Below are positions 1 to 11,700 of a stretch of 64,000 nt of DNA, piece by piece. The position numbers and the translations under genes were made by a program. Origin of the DNA: Lamellibrachia columna (lineage: Eukaryota > Annelida > Polychaeta > Sabellida > Siboglinidae); assembly GCA_963662155.1 (NCBI GenBank), contig OY759274.1, positions 43,322,386-43,386,385 on the forward strand. Direction: 5' to 3'. A model generated the notes under the pieces. It was not told the origin of the DNA. It made no database searches and saw only the letters and a list, made by a program, of their open reading frames with translations. Every line of letters begins with the position of its first letter. Within the stretch, counting starts at the first letter, position 1.

Positions 1-302
1 TGACCACCAAAGGTCAGACTATCATAAAAACAAATTGTCGAGCCTTTGTCAGCAAGCCAAATGAAATGGAAGTGAACGTTTGGTCACTGGCACCTAGCCA
101 ATGTCATGTTACACATTGACGAAGTAATGCACATTCACTGCTCTAGACTAGACAAGTTAGTGCAGATTGAACTGATGAGCTCGGAAATGAATAGTCATCT
201 TCAAATTCTTTGATTTTATATAGATACGTGCGATAGTATCATCAATAGGGGATGCGCTGGGAGTGGAGAGTGGAGAGTGGAGGGTAGAAGGAGGAGTGGA
301 TT
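1..302. other. Intergenic, no gene seen
   Basis: No open frame or recognisable motif on either strand. The stretch ends in a purine-rich tract (about 258-300, GGAGAGTGG-like repeats) that leads directly into a TA microsatellite. Confidence 0.6.
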
Positions 303-659
<357 letters not shown>

Positions 660-822
660 CGACGTACAGGGTGTCCCGGGAGGGTGTTCCGGGAGGGTGT
701 CCCGTAAGGGTGTCCCGTGAGGGTGTCCCGGGAGGGTGTGCCGTGAGGGTGTCCCAGGAGGTTGTCTCGGGAGGGTGTCCCAGGAGGGTGTCCCAGGAAG
801 GTGTCCCTGGAAGGTGTATCTG
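660..822. repeat. Minisatellite, 14-15 bp unit
   Basis: About ten degenerate copies of a G-rich unit resembling GGGAGGGTGTCCC. Opposite strands give unrelated open frames, so the apparent peptides are repeat artefacts. Confidence 0.9.
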
Positions 823-1503
823 CAATGGAGTCGAATCCGCTAAACGCACAGCTATTAATAATAATGCCCACAGGAAGTGTGTTTGGACCCAATCGATAGT
901 TCGTCGATTGAGTTAATCAGTTAGAATATCGATCCCTTGTGCAAAGATTTCTTAAGATCGATCGAAACAAGTGCATCAAGCATTAGCTTGGTGGCCAATA
1001 CTAGGCGTGCAATTATGTATGGATAGCAAATAAAAGAAAATTATAATAAAGGTAGGGTACGTATTTTGTTCCTGATAAAAATGATGTACCCCAGGGTTGT
1101 TTTTGGTTGCATTTTTTTCTGCAAGTCCAGAAAACCTTACCAATCATGTTAAGACACACATTTATTTTTTAACCAAAATGTCCGGTTTTTGTAAAAATGT
1201 ACGGATTTCTACTGGACTAAAAAGGCGGCATGTCGCCAAACCCTGAAGTCACGCAAGACGACGCTCATCGGTGAAGCTCAGTCCATTGACGACGCCAAGT
1301 CCCCCGGTGACTTTTGACAATAATTAGTCCGCGGAGAAATTGGTTCTATAAACTGCATGTTGTTAGCGGTCACACGACAAATGCGCTGGGAGTTTTCGGT
1401 ATTATATATGTCACAATTGTGATTCTGATGATTGATAACCCATGCGTGGCCTTGGGTTGAATTAAATGATTGTTTGTTAACCATTTTGATGTATTTAATA
1501 GGA
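823..1503. other. Intergenic; one unassigned open frame
   Basis: A minus-strand open frame covers 1278-1511 (77 codons). It matches no family I recognise and has no clear splice context. The rest is AT-rich without motifs. Confidence 0.5.
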
Positions 1504-1541
1504 TGCACCAACCTACCCCGTACACGGGGTAGGTTGGTGCA
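1504..1541. repeat. Perfect 38-bp palindromic hairpin
   Basis: Two 18-base arms, the left one TGCACCAACCTACCCCGT, are perfect reverse complements separated by only two bases (AC). It could extrude as a cruciform or be a fossil of a fold-back insertion. No function is assigned. Confidence 0.9.
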
Positions 1542-1634
1542 GTTAGTGAGGGGTCAGATAAAAAGGGTAATATCATAAATACTAAAATAATTAGGAAATC
1601 GCTGAATACAAATGCATGATGGAATAGGGAACAC

Positions 1635-1681
1635 ACACGTACGCACGAACGCACGCTCGCACGCACGCACGCACGCACGCA

Positions 1682-1770
<89 letters not shown>
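1635..1770. repeat. (CGCA)n then (TA)n compound microsatellite
   Basis: A CGCA tetranucleotide run (about 1640-1684) passes directly into about 85 bases of TA. The overlapping open frames are repeat artefacts. Confidence 0.95.
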
Positions 1771-1773
<3 letters not shown>

Positions 1774-1865
1774 TTATATATACTATTTATAACATACTAT
1801 TTATAACATACTATTTTAATATACTATTGTAAACAGTATAACACTATTAGAATGCTATTAGTTTA

Positions 1866-2172
1866 CTATACACACAGGCGAGAGAACATTGTTCAGAACA
1901 CCGTGGTTATCTTTATCAGCATTACCGTCCTGTAAGCTTAAGAATATCGTTTGACGGAGTTTACTTGATCAGTCTTACTCACTCCAATGTATGAAGTGTT
2001 GCTAGACGACTCAGCTTGCATATAATGGCATGTAAACATATTAATATAACATTATATATAGACCCTTTTCGAGTCGTTTTAGTATAACTAATGAATTTCT
2101 AAACGACACATATATAGGCGAGAGAACATTGTTCAAATCACTGGCGCCATCTTAATAAGCATTGCCGTAATT
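1866..2172. repeat. Two-copy direct repeat, ~60 bp, 240 bp apart
   Basis: Positions 1876-1935 and 2116-2172 share GGCGAGAGAACATTGTTCA followed by a diverged match ending in AGCATT(A/G)CCGT. They could be ends of an unrecognised element or a local duplication. The DNA between is AT-rich and non-coding. Confidence 0.7.
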
Positions 2173-3371
2173 TGTGAGTGAAAATTGCGCCAACCCTCCC
2201 GGTCTCCCATAGAAGTTACGCCGCAATACACGATCTACCGCGGTGGCGAAACGCTGGGCAGATAGGGAGTCGATGAAGCAGTCCACTACAACCATCGGGG
2301 CTCCTACCATCTGGTATACTGTTATTTGAAAGCCGTGGGAAACACAAATCAAGATGTACCGGTCAACGGCCTAACTTGTCGACTTTTCAGTCTGATTGTC
2401 GGATTTGCTTGTCGAAATAATGGGCACACCTGGCCTACATGAAATGTTCTGCCGACTAACAATCACATCAAAAACGTATCTTGAATCTGTCAAAGCAGTT
2501 TTAAATAATAATAATAATATATAAAATACTTCTATTGCGCTGAAATCCTCGGGAGACCCAACCTCGGCATCGCACCAAAACAAAAGGGGTTAAGCAGTTC
2601 ATAATCGATAAGTAGTTCCAGTTGTAAACAGTTGGGTTGGTACGCTAGTAGGTATACTTAAATTACTGCAGCAACATTTTAGACTAATTTATTGATATTC
2701 TCATTTATCTTAATTTATTTTTAGAGCCAAACAATATTGTTTTAACAAACTGTATAATTTATCTTATTTATTTATTATTATTCGGTGTTAACTTCTTGAT
2801 GTTTACATAAAATTTATAAAAAAAATTTTTTTTTATAAATTAACAGCTGTATTACCTTAATTTATTTATTCTTACATTTAAATTTGTTTTATTTGTACTA
2901 TTTAAGTGTTAATTTTATGCACAAGCGCGACGAACTTTTATGGATATGGCGCTGTAAAAAAATTATTATAACTTTATTACATGTATTATCTATAGCTGAA
3001 ATGTTGTATTTGGCTGTATTTTTCACACGTAAAATAGTAAAATTGTAAGCCTGATGTTTATGATATGTTAACATATTCGATTTTTACAAATAGACCATCA
3101 CGCAAGCATATGGGAAGGCTCTCTACCCTAATTTAATCACGTGACCTGGCTAATTGACCACACTGGGAAGGCTCTTTAGCCTAAAGTACAACCCTAGGCT
3201 AAGCAACTTTTCGGAAGTGCTCTTTAGCCACTTCCTTAATTAAATTACAATTAACTCAGAATTTCCACAGTTCATTTACCTAAGAAATTCTCCAATTCAA
3301 TTAAATTAATTAAATTAACCTAACAAATTCTTAAAATGTAGTATTAAAATTGTTTTTTAGTATTAATACTT
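2173..3371. other. Intergenic, AT-rich
   Basis: Minus-strand open frames at 2152-2352 and 2371-2583 match nothing I recognise. From 2650 onward the sequence is very AT-rich with short poly-A and poly-T runs and no gene evidence. GGGAAGGCTCT recurs at about 3112 and 3166. Confidence 0.5.
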
Positions 3372-3444
3372 ACCAGGAGAACACATTCTTCCTTTTTCGG
3401 TGAAGGTGTTGCCAAAAGGAATATCCCAAATGTGTTCTCCTGGT
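3372..3444. repeat. Pre-miRNA-like hairpin, 73 nt
   Basis: A 16-base arm ACCAGGAGAACACATT (3372-3387) pairs perfectly with 3429-3444. A second helix forms inside it between the CTTCCTTTTT side and the AAAAGGAA side, leaving a loop of about 13 bases. Size and shape resemble a microRNA precursor, but the sequence is not one I know. It may equally be a tiny fold-back element. Confidence 0.5.
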
Positions 3445-4136
3445 TAATGGATTACGACATAAAATCTTCAACTAAATTAAAATAACTTTAAACTTTCTAA
3501 GTTGGCACCAAACATCGGATATACAGTATATACAACGTGTAGATTATTGCCACATATAACTATCATTAATTCTATTTGTTGTAAGTGTTTAGAACGTGAT
3601 GCAGGGGATGCTGCTTACAGATATAGCATAGACTACATTATATTATTGTTTACAAATTAAATAACATTTCTAAAAAAAACAGCCTAATTGGCAGTGAACA
3701 ATTTATTGCCTATTGAATTGCCCTGTCTATGAAAATTAATTAGTAAAATTAACTTAATTAGTTATATTAACTTAATTCAGTTAATCAATTAATAATTAAA
3801 TATTGAAATGATCACACCCCTGGTGCGTACGTGCGTGTATGTAGATACAACAGAGCATACTATCATTTAAATAATATAATACGTCCTGTACATACATTCG
3901 CGTACGCGTATCTCAAGTCTCAAGTGGTTTACTCCAAACAGCCCAAACTTGGGCTAACGCAGGAGTTTGTGGTGGACTGTGCGCATGCGCTGTGGGTGGT
4001 ACATTCGATTAAAAGACTAGTATCATTAATGTTGCCGAAATGGTTTTATCTGATAGTTTTATTTATTTTATGTATAAGATGATTAACGAAAATTGTCAAT
4101 AGGTTGGTTGTGTGTATGGATACTGTCGCTGCCTTG
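3445..4136. other. Intergenic, no gene seen
   Basis: AT-rich sequence with a short TACGTGCG-rich patch near 3823-3840. No supported coding region. Confidence 0.5.
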
Positions 4137-5097
4137 CGACATGCACACATAGACAGTCTCCATACCCACACCATGGATAAGTTTACGCTGAGCACTGTGT
4201 TTTAAAGGCAGTTTAGGTGAGGAGGTGTGGTGAAAGGGAGTTCCATAATAGCTTCTTGAAATAATTTTGGGTTTTTTATGTTGGTAATTTTTGATGGAAT
4301 CATATTCCATATGCGAATGGCTCTGGGATAAAATGAAAAGACCATTGCATTTATACGACACTTGGGGGCTATGTATTGTCCACGGGTTCGAGAGCGAGTT
4401 AGTAGGCCTGGAGGGGGGGTGATCTCAATAATGTTGTTTAGAATTTTGTAGAAGGTAGTGGCTTGTTTGATAATGCGCCTTCGTTCGAGGGTTTGCCATC
4501 CAAGGGCAGTAATTAGATCTGCTGGATTTGTGTTCCGTCTGTAATCATTTTTAACAAATCTGGCGCAGAGTGTTGCACTCTTTCAAGGCTTTTAATTTGT
4601 GAAAAGGTGTGGGGATTCCATATGGGTGAAGAGTACTCAAGTTTTGGCCGGATTAGCATGTTGTAGGCTGTTTGCTTAACTTCGGGTTTACATGGGCCAA
4701 GAGTTCGTTTAATCATGCCTAAACATTTCAAAGATTTTGAAGTTATGTAAGTGACGTGATTTGTCCAGGTTAATTTGGAATCCAATTTTACTCCGAGGTA
4801 TGAGTGGCTGGATACGGTGGATAATGGCTGGCCAGAAAGCGAGTACTTGTGTGTGCTGGGTTTAGTTTTGTTTGTTATTGGAAGGTGGACGCATTTAGAT
4901 ACATTAAATTCCATTTGCCATTTGGCTGACCATGTTTGGAGTTGGCTTAGGTCAGTTTGGAGAATTTCGTGGTCGGTTTTGGAAGAAATTTTACGATATA
5001 TAATACTATCATCTGCAAAAAGGCGTATAGAAGATTTGATGTTCCCATTTATGTCATTTATGTAGAGTACTTTCGTCGATCTAGTCCAAATACTCAC
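4137..5097 (-). mobile_element. 5'-truncated LINE, reverse transcriptase fragment
   Basis: The minus strand encodes the C-terminal half of a non-LTR reverse transcriptase. The catalytic LFADDS box is at about 5010, KWQMEFNVSKC follows, then SYLGVKLDSKLTW and the thumb-region RPKLEYSSPIW. The frame breaks near 4510-4555 and resumes to give a typical tail (LGWQTLERRR and YPRAIRIWNMIPS) down to about 4200. The 3' end is on the left near 4137 and the 5' half is missing. A second copy of the same family, with the same 3' terminus, lies at 50785-51037 and continues at 58793-58880. Clade not resolved (Jockey/CR1-like). Confidence 0.9.
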
Positions 5098-5451
5098 AAG
5101 TGTCTATAGCGAGAGTGAAGCTAAAAAGCATTTGTTCATACACTCGAGGTACCGACTAGTTTATTGATACTAATCGCTCGTGTAGCGAAAGACGTTTATT
5201 CGCTACTTCCCAGAAGATTCAAGGCACGCTGAATGGTGGCACCACCTTGCGAATGGCGGATAAACTACATAAAGAAAAAACGCATAGTTTGAAGAACCAC
5301 GTCACCCTCTGTTGGTTAACTCTCAGCATGCGGCTATCATTTTAATATTAAAAAGGTAAAGTGGACACGTATGAAATGGACTAGCGTACATATAATAAAC
5401 GTATGCCTTCGTATCGTTTTAAAGTGGATATCATGTTATTTAGGTGGTGTG
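5098..5451. other. Intergenic, no gene seen
   Basis: Unremarkable sequence between the LINE and the next minisatellite. Confidence 0.5.
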
Positions 5452-6225
5452 ATAGGGGTTTCAACCTCCCATCTCCCACCTATTTTGTGGGACAGATTCC
5501 CAACAATTTGGAGTCCACTTCGCACCAACTTTTTAGGCCAACTTCCCACCAATGTTTAGGACCAACCTGCCACCAATGTTTAGGACCAACCTGCCACCAA
5601 TGCTTAGGACCAACCTGCCACCAATGTTTAAGACCAACCTGCCACCAATGTTTAGGACCAACCTGCCACCAATGTTTAGGACCAACCTTCCACCAATGTT
5701 TAAGACCAACCTGCCACCAATGTTTAGGACCAACCTTCCACCAATGTTTAGGACCAACCTTCCACCAATGTTTAGGACCAACCTTCCACCAATGTTTAGG
5801 ACCAACCTGCCACCAATGCTTAGGACCAACCTGCCACCAATGTTAAGACCAACCTTCCACCAATGTTTAGGACCAACCTGCCACCAATGTTTAGGACCAA
5901 CCTTCCACCAATGCTTAGGACCAACCTGCCACCAATGTTAAGACCAACCTTCCACCAATGTTTAGGACCAACCTGCCACCAATGTTTAGGACCAACCTTC
6001 CACCAATGTTTAAGACCAACCTGCCACCAATGTTTAGGACCAACCTTCCACCAATGTTTAGGACCAACCTTCCACCAATGTTTAGGACCAACCTTCCACC
6101 AATGTTTAGGACCAACCTGCCACCAATGCTTAGGACCAACCTTCCACCAATGTTTAGGGCCAACCTGCCACCAATGTTTAGGACCAACCTCTCACTTCCT
6201 ACCACACCTTCTCTTTAATTAACCA
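5452..6225. repeat. 24-bp minisatellite inside an interspersed repeat
   Basis: About 27 copies of a 24-bp unit (ACCAACCTGCCACCAATGTT plus TAGG) fill about 5540-6195. Because 24 is divisible by three, all six frames are nearly open, so the peptides mean nothing. The flanks (5452-5540, GGGGTTTCAACCTCCCATCT; and 6190-6218, ending CACACCTTCTCT) match a compact repeat at 6578-6722 that has no expansion. A third relative lies on the opposite strand at 44770-44850. Confidence 0.93.
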
Positions 6226-6577
6226 TACATGTGGCAAGTTATAATTTGACAATAATTTAACAACAGATTAATTAGACAAGTATTATTATTAGTCACGAGA
6301 GATTCCGTTTGGGTGGAGGAATGCGCTAATAACTCAGTGGTGGGTGAATTCTGGGTAAATGCAAATACGATTTGACACAGTGTTGTTCAAATAGTAGTTT
6401 TTTTGTGAATAACTGACAAATAATCAATGAACAAAGATATTCTTAATCTGTGTAAAATGTGGTTGCACGTTTAATTTTTGGGTGGTTTAAGTAACCAATT
6501 GGCTCGTTTGATTCCAGGCATCTGCTTTCAAGAAGATGAGAATAGACAAAATAATTTACATAAATGGGGTGTGTGCA
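6226..6577. other. Intergenic, no gene seen
   Basis: No coding signal or recognised repeat. Confidence 0.5.
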
Positions 6578-6722
6578 TGTAGCAGGGGTCTCAACCTCCA
6601 TCTGCTTTGGGGGCAAACTTCCCATCTCTGATCTGTGTTGGAGCCAACCTCTCAATTTTTTTGGTCCACATCCCACCTATTTTTTTGGCCAACCTCACAT
6701 TTCCTGCCACACCCCCTCTTAA
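6578..6722. repeat. Unexpanded relative of the 5452-6225 repeat
   Basis: It begins GCAGGGGTCTCAACCTCCAT and ends GCCACACCCCCTCT, as the expanded locus does. It contains only three or four diverged caACCTCCCAtct-like segments and no 24-bp array. It shows what the repeat looked like before expansion. Confidence 0.75.
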
Positions 6723-8496
6723 ATGGTTTAAAAATGATGGAAGTTATACATTTTTGTCTAAATAAATAATGTAAAAAATGTGAACACATCAAAGGAAACT
6801 ATAAGTTGGTAGACACAACATAGTACGTATTGGACTTGGGCATAAAAGTTAGTGTTGATATGAGTTTTAGTACATTGCATTATTGCGGCTTCAAAGAAAA
6901 AGCTAATTACCAGCTGAATAAAAAAACTATATAAGGAAAACAGACATAAGTTAAGCACAGCATCGTCATGTGTTTAATATACAGTGTGAATGTGAGGCAA
7001 ATTACAATGTATACTGAAATACAACCAGGTATTTAGAATGTTGCAAGATTAGGCACCTACACCAATATACAAATACACTATATATGATTCTACAAAAATA
7101 CTGCTGGCATTTTTCTGGCTACTGCACCACGTCCGTCCAAACCCACATACAATATCAACTAATCAGTTTTGTGCAAAGCTAAACAAATTAAACATCTTCA
7201 CAAGGAGAGTGCATTATGAGACCCACCACACACAGGCTCAGCAATAAGAGAAACTCTGCACCATTTAATTACTACAAAAGCAGGTGTAATTTAATGTCGT
7301 TAGACCTATTTATACGATGAATATTTATAAATTTAATAAGAAAACCACTATTGAAAAAAATAAATATAATACAACACAGCTAGATGCAGCTTAAATACAT
7401 TGATAATTTGTACAAGTGACTTGGAATAGCACCAAACAACAGCAACAGATGTATACAAACAGCAAAAAAACTACATCCCAAAACAATATCTTGACTTTAC
7501 TGATACCGTCCACTTGTTTCCATTCGGCCACATCAACACACAAAACGTAGCACTAGTAAATGTACAAGAAAAAAATGAAATGCATCAGCTACATATTAAA
7601 TACAATCATGTCTCGTTGATCCGTTCTTTGATAATAAATTTTCTTTGGTCATCTGCATGCTTTTGTTTGGTGGAACAATCATGATACAATATATAAATTT
7701 TATTACTCATGCATGCTTTGTAAATCCATCCAAAATCCTTGGGACCCAAAGGGCATGGATAAACGAGACATGACTGTACTCATGTACGCCTTTATAAACA
7801 AAGCCATGAAGGCTGCGACAACCAGATCACTTTCGTTAATCAGTTCTTACACTAAACAAAACAGGTAGCCCAACTTACAGGCGCTCCATAAGAGACACAA
7901 CACTATTGATCTACGCAAACTACAATGACATCTATTCTGTTGACAAAATAAAAAAATTCAACCAAATGCTGCTGATAGTAACTTATGCTTGCGTGCGTGC
8001 GTGCGTGCATGCGTGCATGTTTATGTTGCTTTCTCTACATACTATTCATTCACATTTGATAATCTGATGTAAATTAGATCACACATGTAGAATACGGGAA
8101 AGCAAAATTATGAAATCATAGGTGCCAACACCCATAAAACTGGTAAGAGTGAGACCACAAATGAACCCATATGGTTATCTATGTCCGCTGGTTGGCAGTG
8201 CATCCTAGAAAGGAGCTCGCCATACAAACCAGGACATACTGATTGGATCTTGAGATGTTGGCGCAGCTGACTGTGCACAGCTAAATTATTTGGAGAGATC
8301 CATAAACACATTAAAAAAATTCACATATTGTGCCATTAACTGTTAGAAGAAACTTCCTGAAGAAGTCGTGTCAGCATCTACTCTGTACAAGAAGAAATTG
8401 AGGTCTCTAGCCAAGGGATAAGAGTATAGAAAGTAAATATGTGACAGTGCCATGTGGGGACAAGCGATGTCTTATAATAATTATGTCACATGATCT
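6723..8496 (-). other. 3' flank and probable 3' UTR of KIF4
   Basis: This is AT-rich, non-coding DNA downstream of the KIF4 stop codon. On the minus strand a canonical AATAAA lies at about 7699-7704, about 800 bases beyond the stop, and is the most plausible polyadenylation signal; this is inference. On the plus strand, 8345-8420 reads LPEEVVSAS followed by KKKL. That resembles the extreme C-terminus of LINE reverse transcriptases, so a LINE remnant may lie within the UTR. Confidence 0.45.
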
Positions 8497-8733
8497 TCAC
8501 TCCAGGAAGTCGTTGAACACCTGTCCCAGTCTCCTCTTGCGGCCCTTCCCCAAGTCTCCCTTCTCCCCCGAGCTTCCCTCACTCGCGATGCTCAGGGGAA
8601 GGGCAAAGTTCCCGCTGCGTTTGTCCCAGGCAGTTCGTATTGGCTTGCTGGGAAGGAGCGGGTTGGAAGAGGTTTCTCCCGCAGACGCTCCCGAATCATC
8701 TCTGCTTGATATGCAGAACGTGCTGTCCATCAT
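8497..8733 (-). other. KIF4: KIF4 last coding exon (C-terminal tail)
   Basis: It encodes 78 residues plus TGA, starting after acceptor CCACAG. The tail is Ser/Gly-rich, then basic ([10 protein letters not shown]), and ends FNDFLE. A short basic C-terminus also closes vertebrate KIF4, though this sequence is poorly conserved. Confidence 0.85.
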
Positions 8734-11700
8734 CTGTGGGAAAATACAAGAAGTCATTCATTCATTCAAACTGTGACATGAGTCAGAGTTTGGTGATATG
8801 ACACAACTTAATCCCAACAATGAGATGAAAAATAACTGAAAGCTCCTTCCTCAATTCAATTTAAATTTTAGAATCATTTCACGAAAAATCAAACTGACGT
8901 GGTATCCACTACGACATGTTAACTCGTTTGTACAAACGTGTTATTTTGTTTTGATAAAATCATTGGACTAACTATTCAATTATTTTCGACTGGGCCCAGT
9001 TGAAATTTGGCGAAAAAGGGAAAAAGTAGCTCTTCCTCAGCATACATGAGTAGCTCCTATGCATACATGAGTAGCTCCTCCTCAGCTTACACGAGTAGCT
9101 CCTCCTCAACATACATGAGTAGCTCCTCCTCAACATACATGAGTAGCGCCTCCTCAGCTTACACGAGTAGCTCCTCCTCAACATACATGAGTAGCTCTTC
9201 CTCAGCATACATGAGTACCTCCTCCTCAACATACATGAGTAGCTCCTCCTCAGCATACATGAGTAGCTCTTCCTCAGCATACATGAGTAGATTTTCCTCA
9301 GCATACATGAGTAGCTCCTCCTCAACATACATGAGTAGCTCCTCCTCAGCATACATGAGTAGCTCCTCCTCAACATACATGAGTAGCGCCTCCTCAGCTT
9401 ACACGAGTAGCTCCTCCTCAACATACATGAGTAGCTCTTCCTCAGCATACATGAGTAGCTCCTCCTCAACATACATGAGTAGCTCCTCCTCAGCATACAT
9501 GAGTAGCTCTTCCTCAGCATACATGAGTAGATTTTCCTCAGCATACATGAGTAGCTCCTCCTCAACATACATGAGTAGCTCCTCCTCAGCATACATGAGT
9601 AGCTCCTCCTCAACATACATGAGTAGCTCCTCCTCAGCATAAATGAGTAGCTCTTCCTCAGTATACATGAGTAGCTCCTTCTCAGCATACACGAGACTAT
9701 TCATACTTTTGCAACTCTTTGATTGGCAACTATCAATGAAAATGAGCTTTGAATGGCCCTTTGCTGTGAATTAATTTTGTTGAGTTGTGGACAAGCGTAC
9801 ACTGCCCGACGTCGAGTCAGAGACCAGCGTACACTGCCTGACGTTGAGTAAGAGACCAGCGTACACTGCCCGACTTCGAGTCAGAGACCAGCATACACTG
9901 CATGACGTCGAGTCAGAGACCAGCATACACTGCATGACGTCGAGTCAGAGACAAGTGCACATTACAAAACATTTGTTGCCGCAATTAGATTTTCGAATTG
10001 GTTCAAGAAATGTTGTTCAGCCAAATAAAAACGAGATTTAAGTTTTGATGAATTGCGGGCAAACGTACATTGCACGACTGATCCGTTTTAAAGACGCATC
10101 ATCACGCAGAAAAAATGTGTATGCTTGTCTAAAGTATGTGACTTGTACCTGTTCCTCGCTGGTGGTCGACACTGGCTCCTGAGGCTCTCGGTTTAGACAC
10201 TGCGTGTCAGTGCATCGACACGTGAAGCCGCAATGCTGACCCGCCTTCCGACAGCGACACTGCTTTGTCTTGCACTTCCCCTGACATCCGCAGGCGACTG
10301 AGTCAGTGGGGGGCGCCGCGACACTTCGCTTGGTCAGTTTCTGGTGATGCAAATATTACAGACTTATAGAGACAAACAGTCTTCACAGCATTCAATACAC
10401 AGGAGAAACAATGAAATGATCAACATTCTGGGAGTTTATATCAAATGTTTTTTTGCCGTACTATTTGCAGCAGTAACATTAAAACTACAGCGAGGAAATT
10501 GTGCAAAAATGTGTGGAAGTTTATATTAAATTTAGAGTATATCTCAGAATCGTTAAGCATAACATCGTGAACAAGAACGTGCAAAAGTCATCATCAAAGC
10601 GAGGGATTGCAGAGGATTTATTGCATGCTCACATGTATAGTGTCTATCATACAACTAGGGACTACTCACAACATGGCGATGTTTAAAAAGTGGGGTCTGG
10701 ACGTAATCTGGGTCATTCACGTTGTCCCAGATACTGTTGTCGGCGTCGCTTTCTTCCTCTTCCATGGAAACGGGGGTCTCTGTCTCCTGGAACAAACACA
10801 ACTACTTGTCACCTACATGTCACACCAGTACCAGTGACTCATTTAATCGCTTATTATTACTAACATTTATAAATAATTATATTCGTGAATATGTTCATCA
10901 AGGTAGATATATATATAAGTAACGATTTTCTTCTAAACACACATGTAAGTAATCTCAGTAGTTGTGTTTAGAAGAAAATCGTATTCATAAATAAATAACT
11001 AAAATACTTGTTTTGTTCATAAAAAGTGTCAGTAGGTTCTTAAATTTAGACAGTGAATATTAATCTTTATGCATTGTTGCTTAATTACTTAAACTATTCA
11101 CAAACTAAACAGGTAAGTTCTCATGCAGCTCAATATCAAGTCTGTAGGACCACTCAGAACACTCTACATTTCACCCCTGCCAGACGTGTTCATTCCAACA
11201 CCAACTCGACTTCTCTGTGAAGCATTCAGCCACACTGCACTGTGACTGCAGTCACCAAGAACTCATCTACAGCTGTGTGAACTGAGACAACATGGAGTGA
11301 ATGAAATGGCAGCAAGACGATTAAAACCTGAGTTCTCTCAATTGATGTTCAGATGTTCCAACCACTGCGCCCCACAAGACACTACACACGTCAACGAATC
11401 CGATTCACAGTGGGTTAACTGAACTGAGGAGCGAACTATAAAATGTGATATCTTACATTGTCTGTCTGACTTACCCATTGTTCGGGGAGATCCACTCGGG
11501 GCATGAGAGGGGTCTTCACAATGTCTCCTGTGTATGCGGCTACTGTCAGTTCCTACAAAGTGATGTTCACATGTCACTGTCTCATGCAGGTCCAGCCACA
11601 CAGTAATGATTAGTGTTGGGAATCAGTTTGATTTTCATAATCGATCATGAGTTTGGCCAAACCGATTGATAGTGCCTGACTGTTATGATGCCACAGGGGA

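Noticed and set aside
5403..6222. Long open frames (CHQCLGPT-type repeats) on both strands
   Set aside because: A 24-bp unit divisible by three keeps every frame open; no start, splice or domain evidence.
8972..9704. Ser-rich and Arg/Tyr-rich proteins over 200 residues
   Set aside because: Translations of a 24-bp intronic minisatellite of KIF4.
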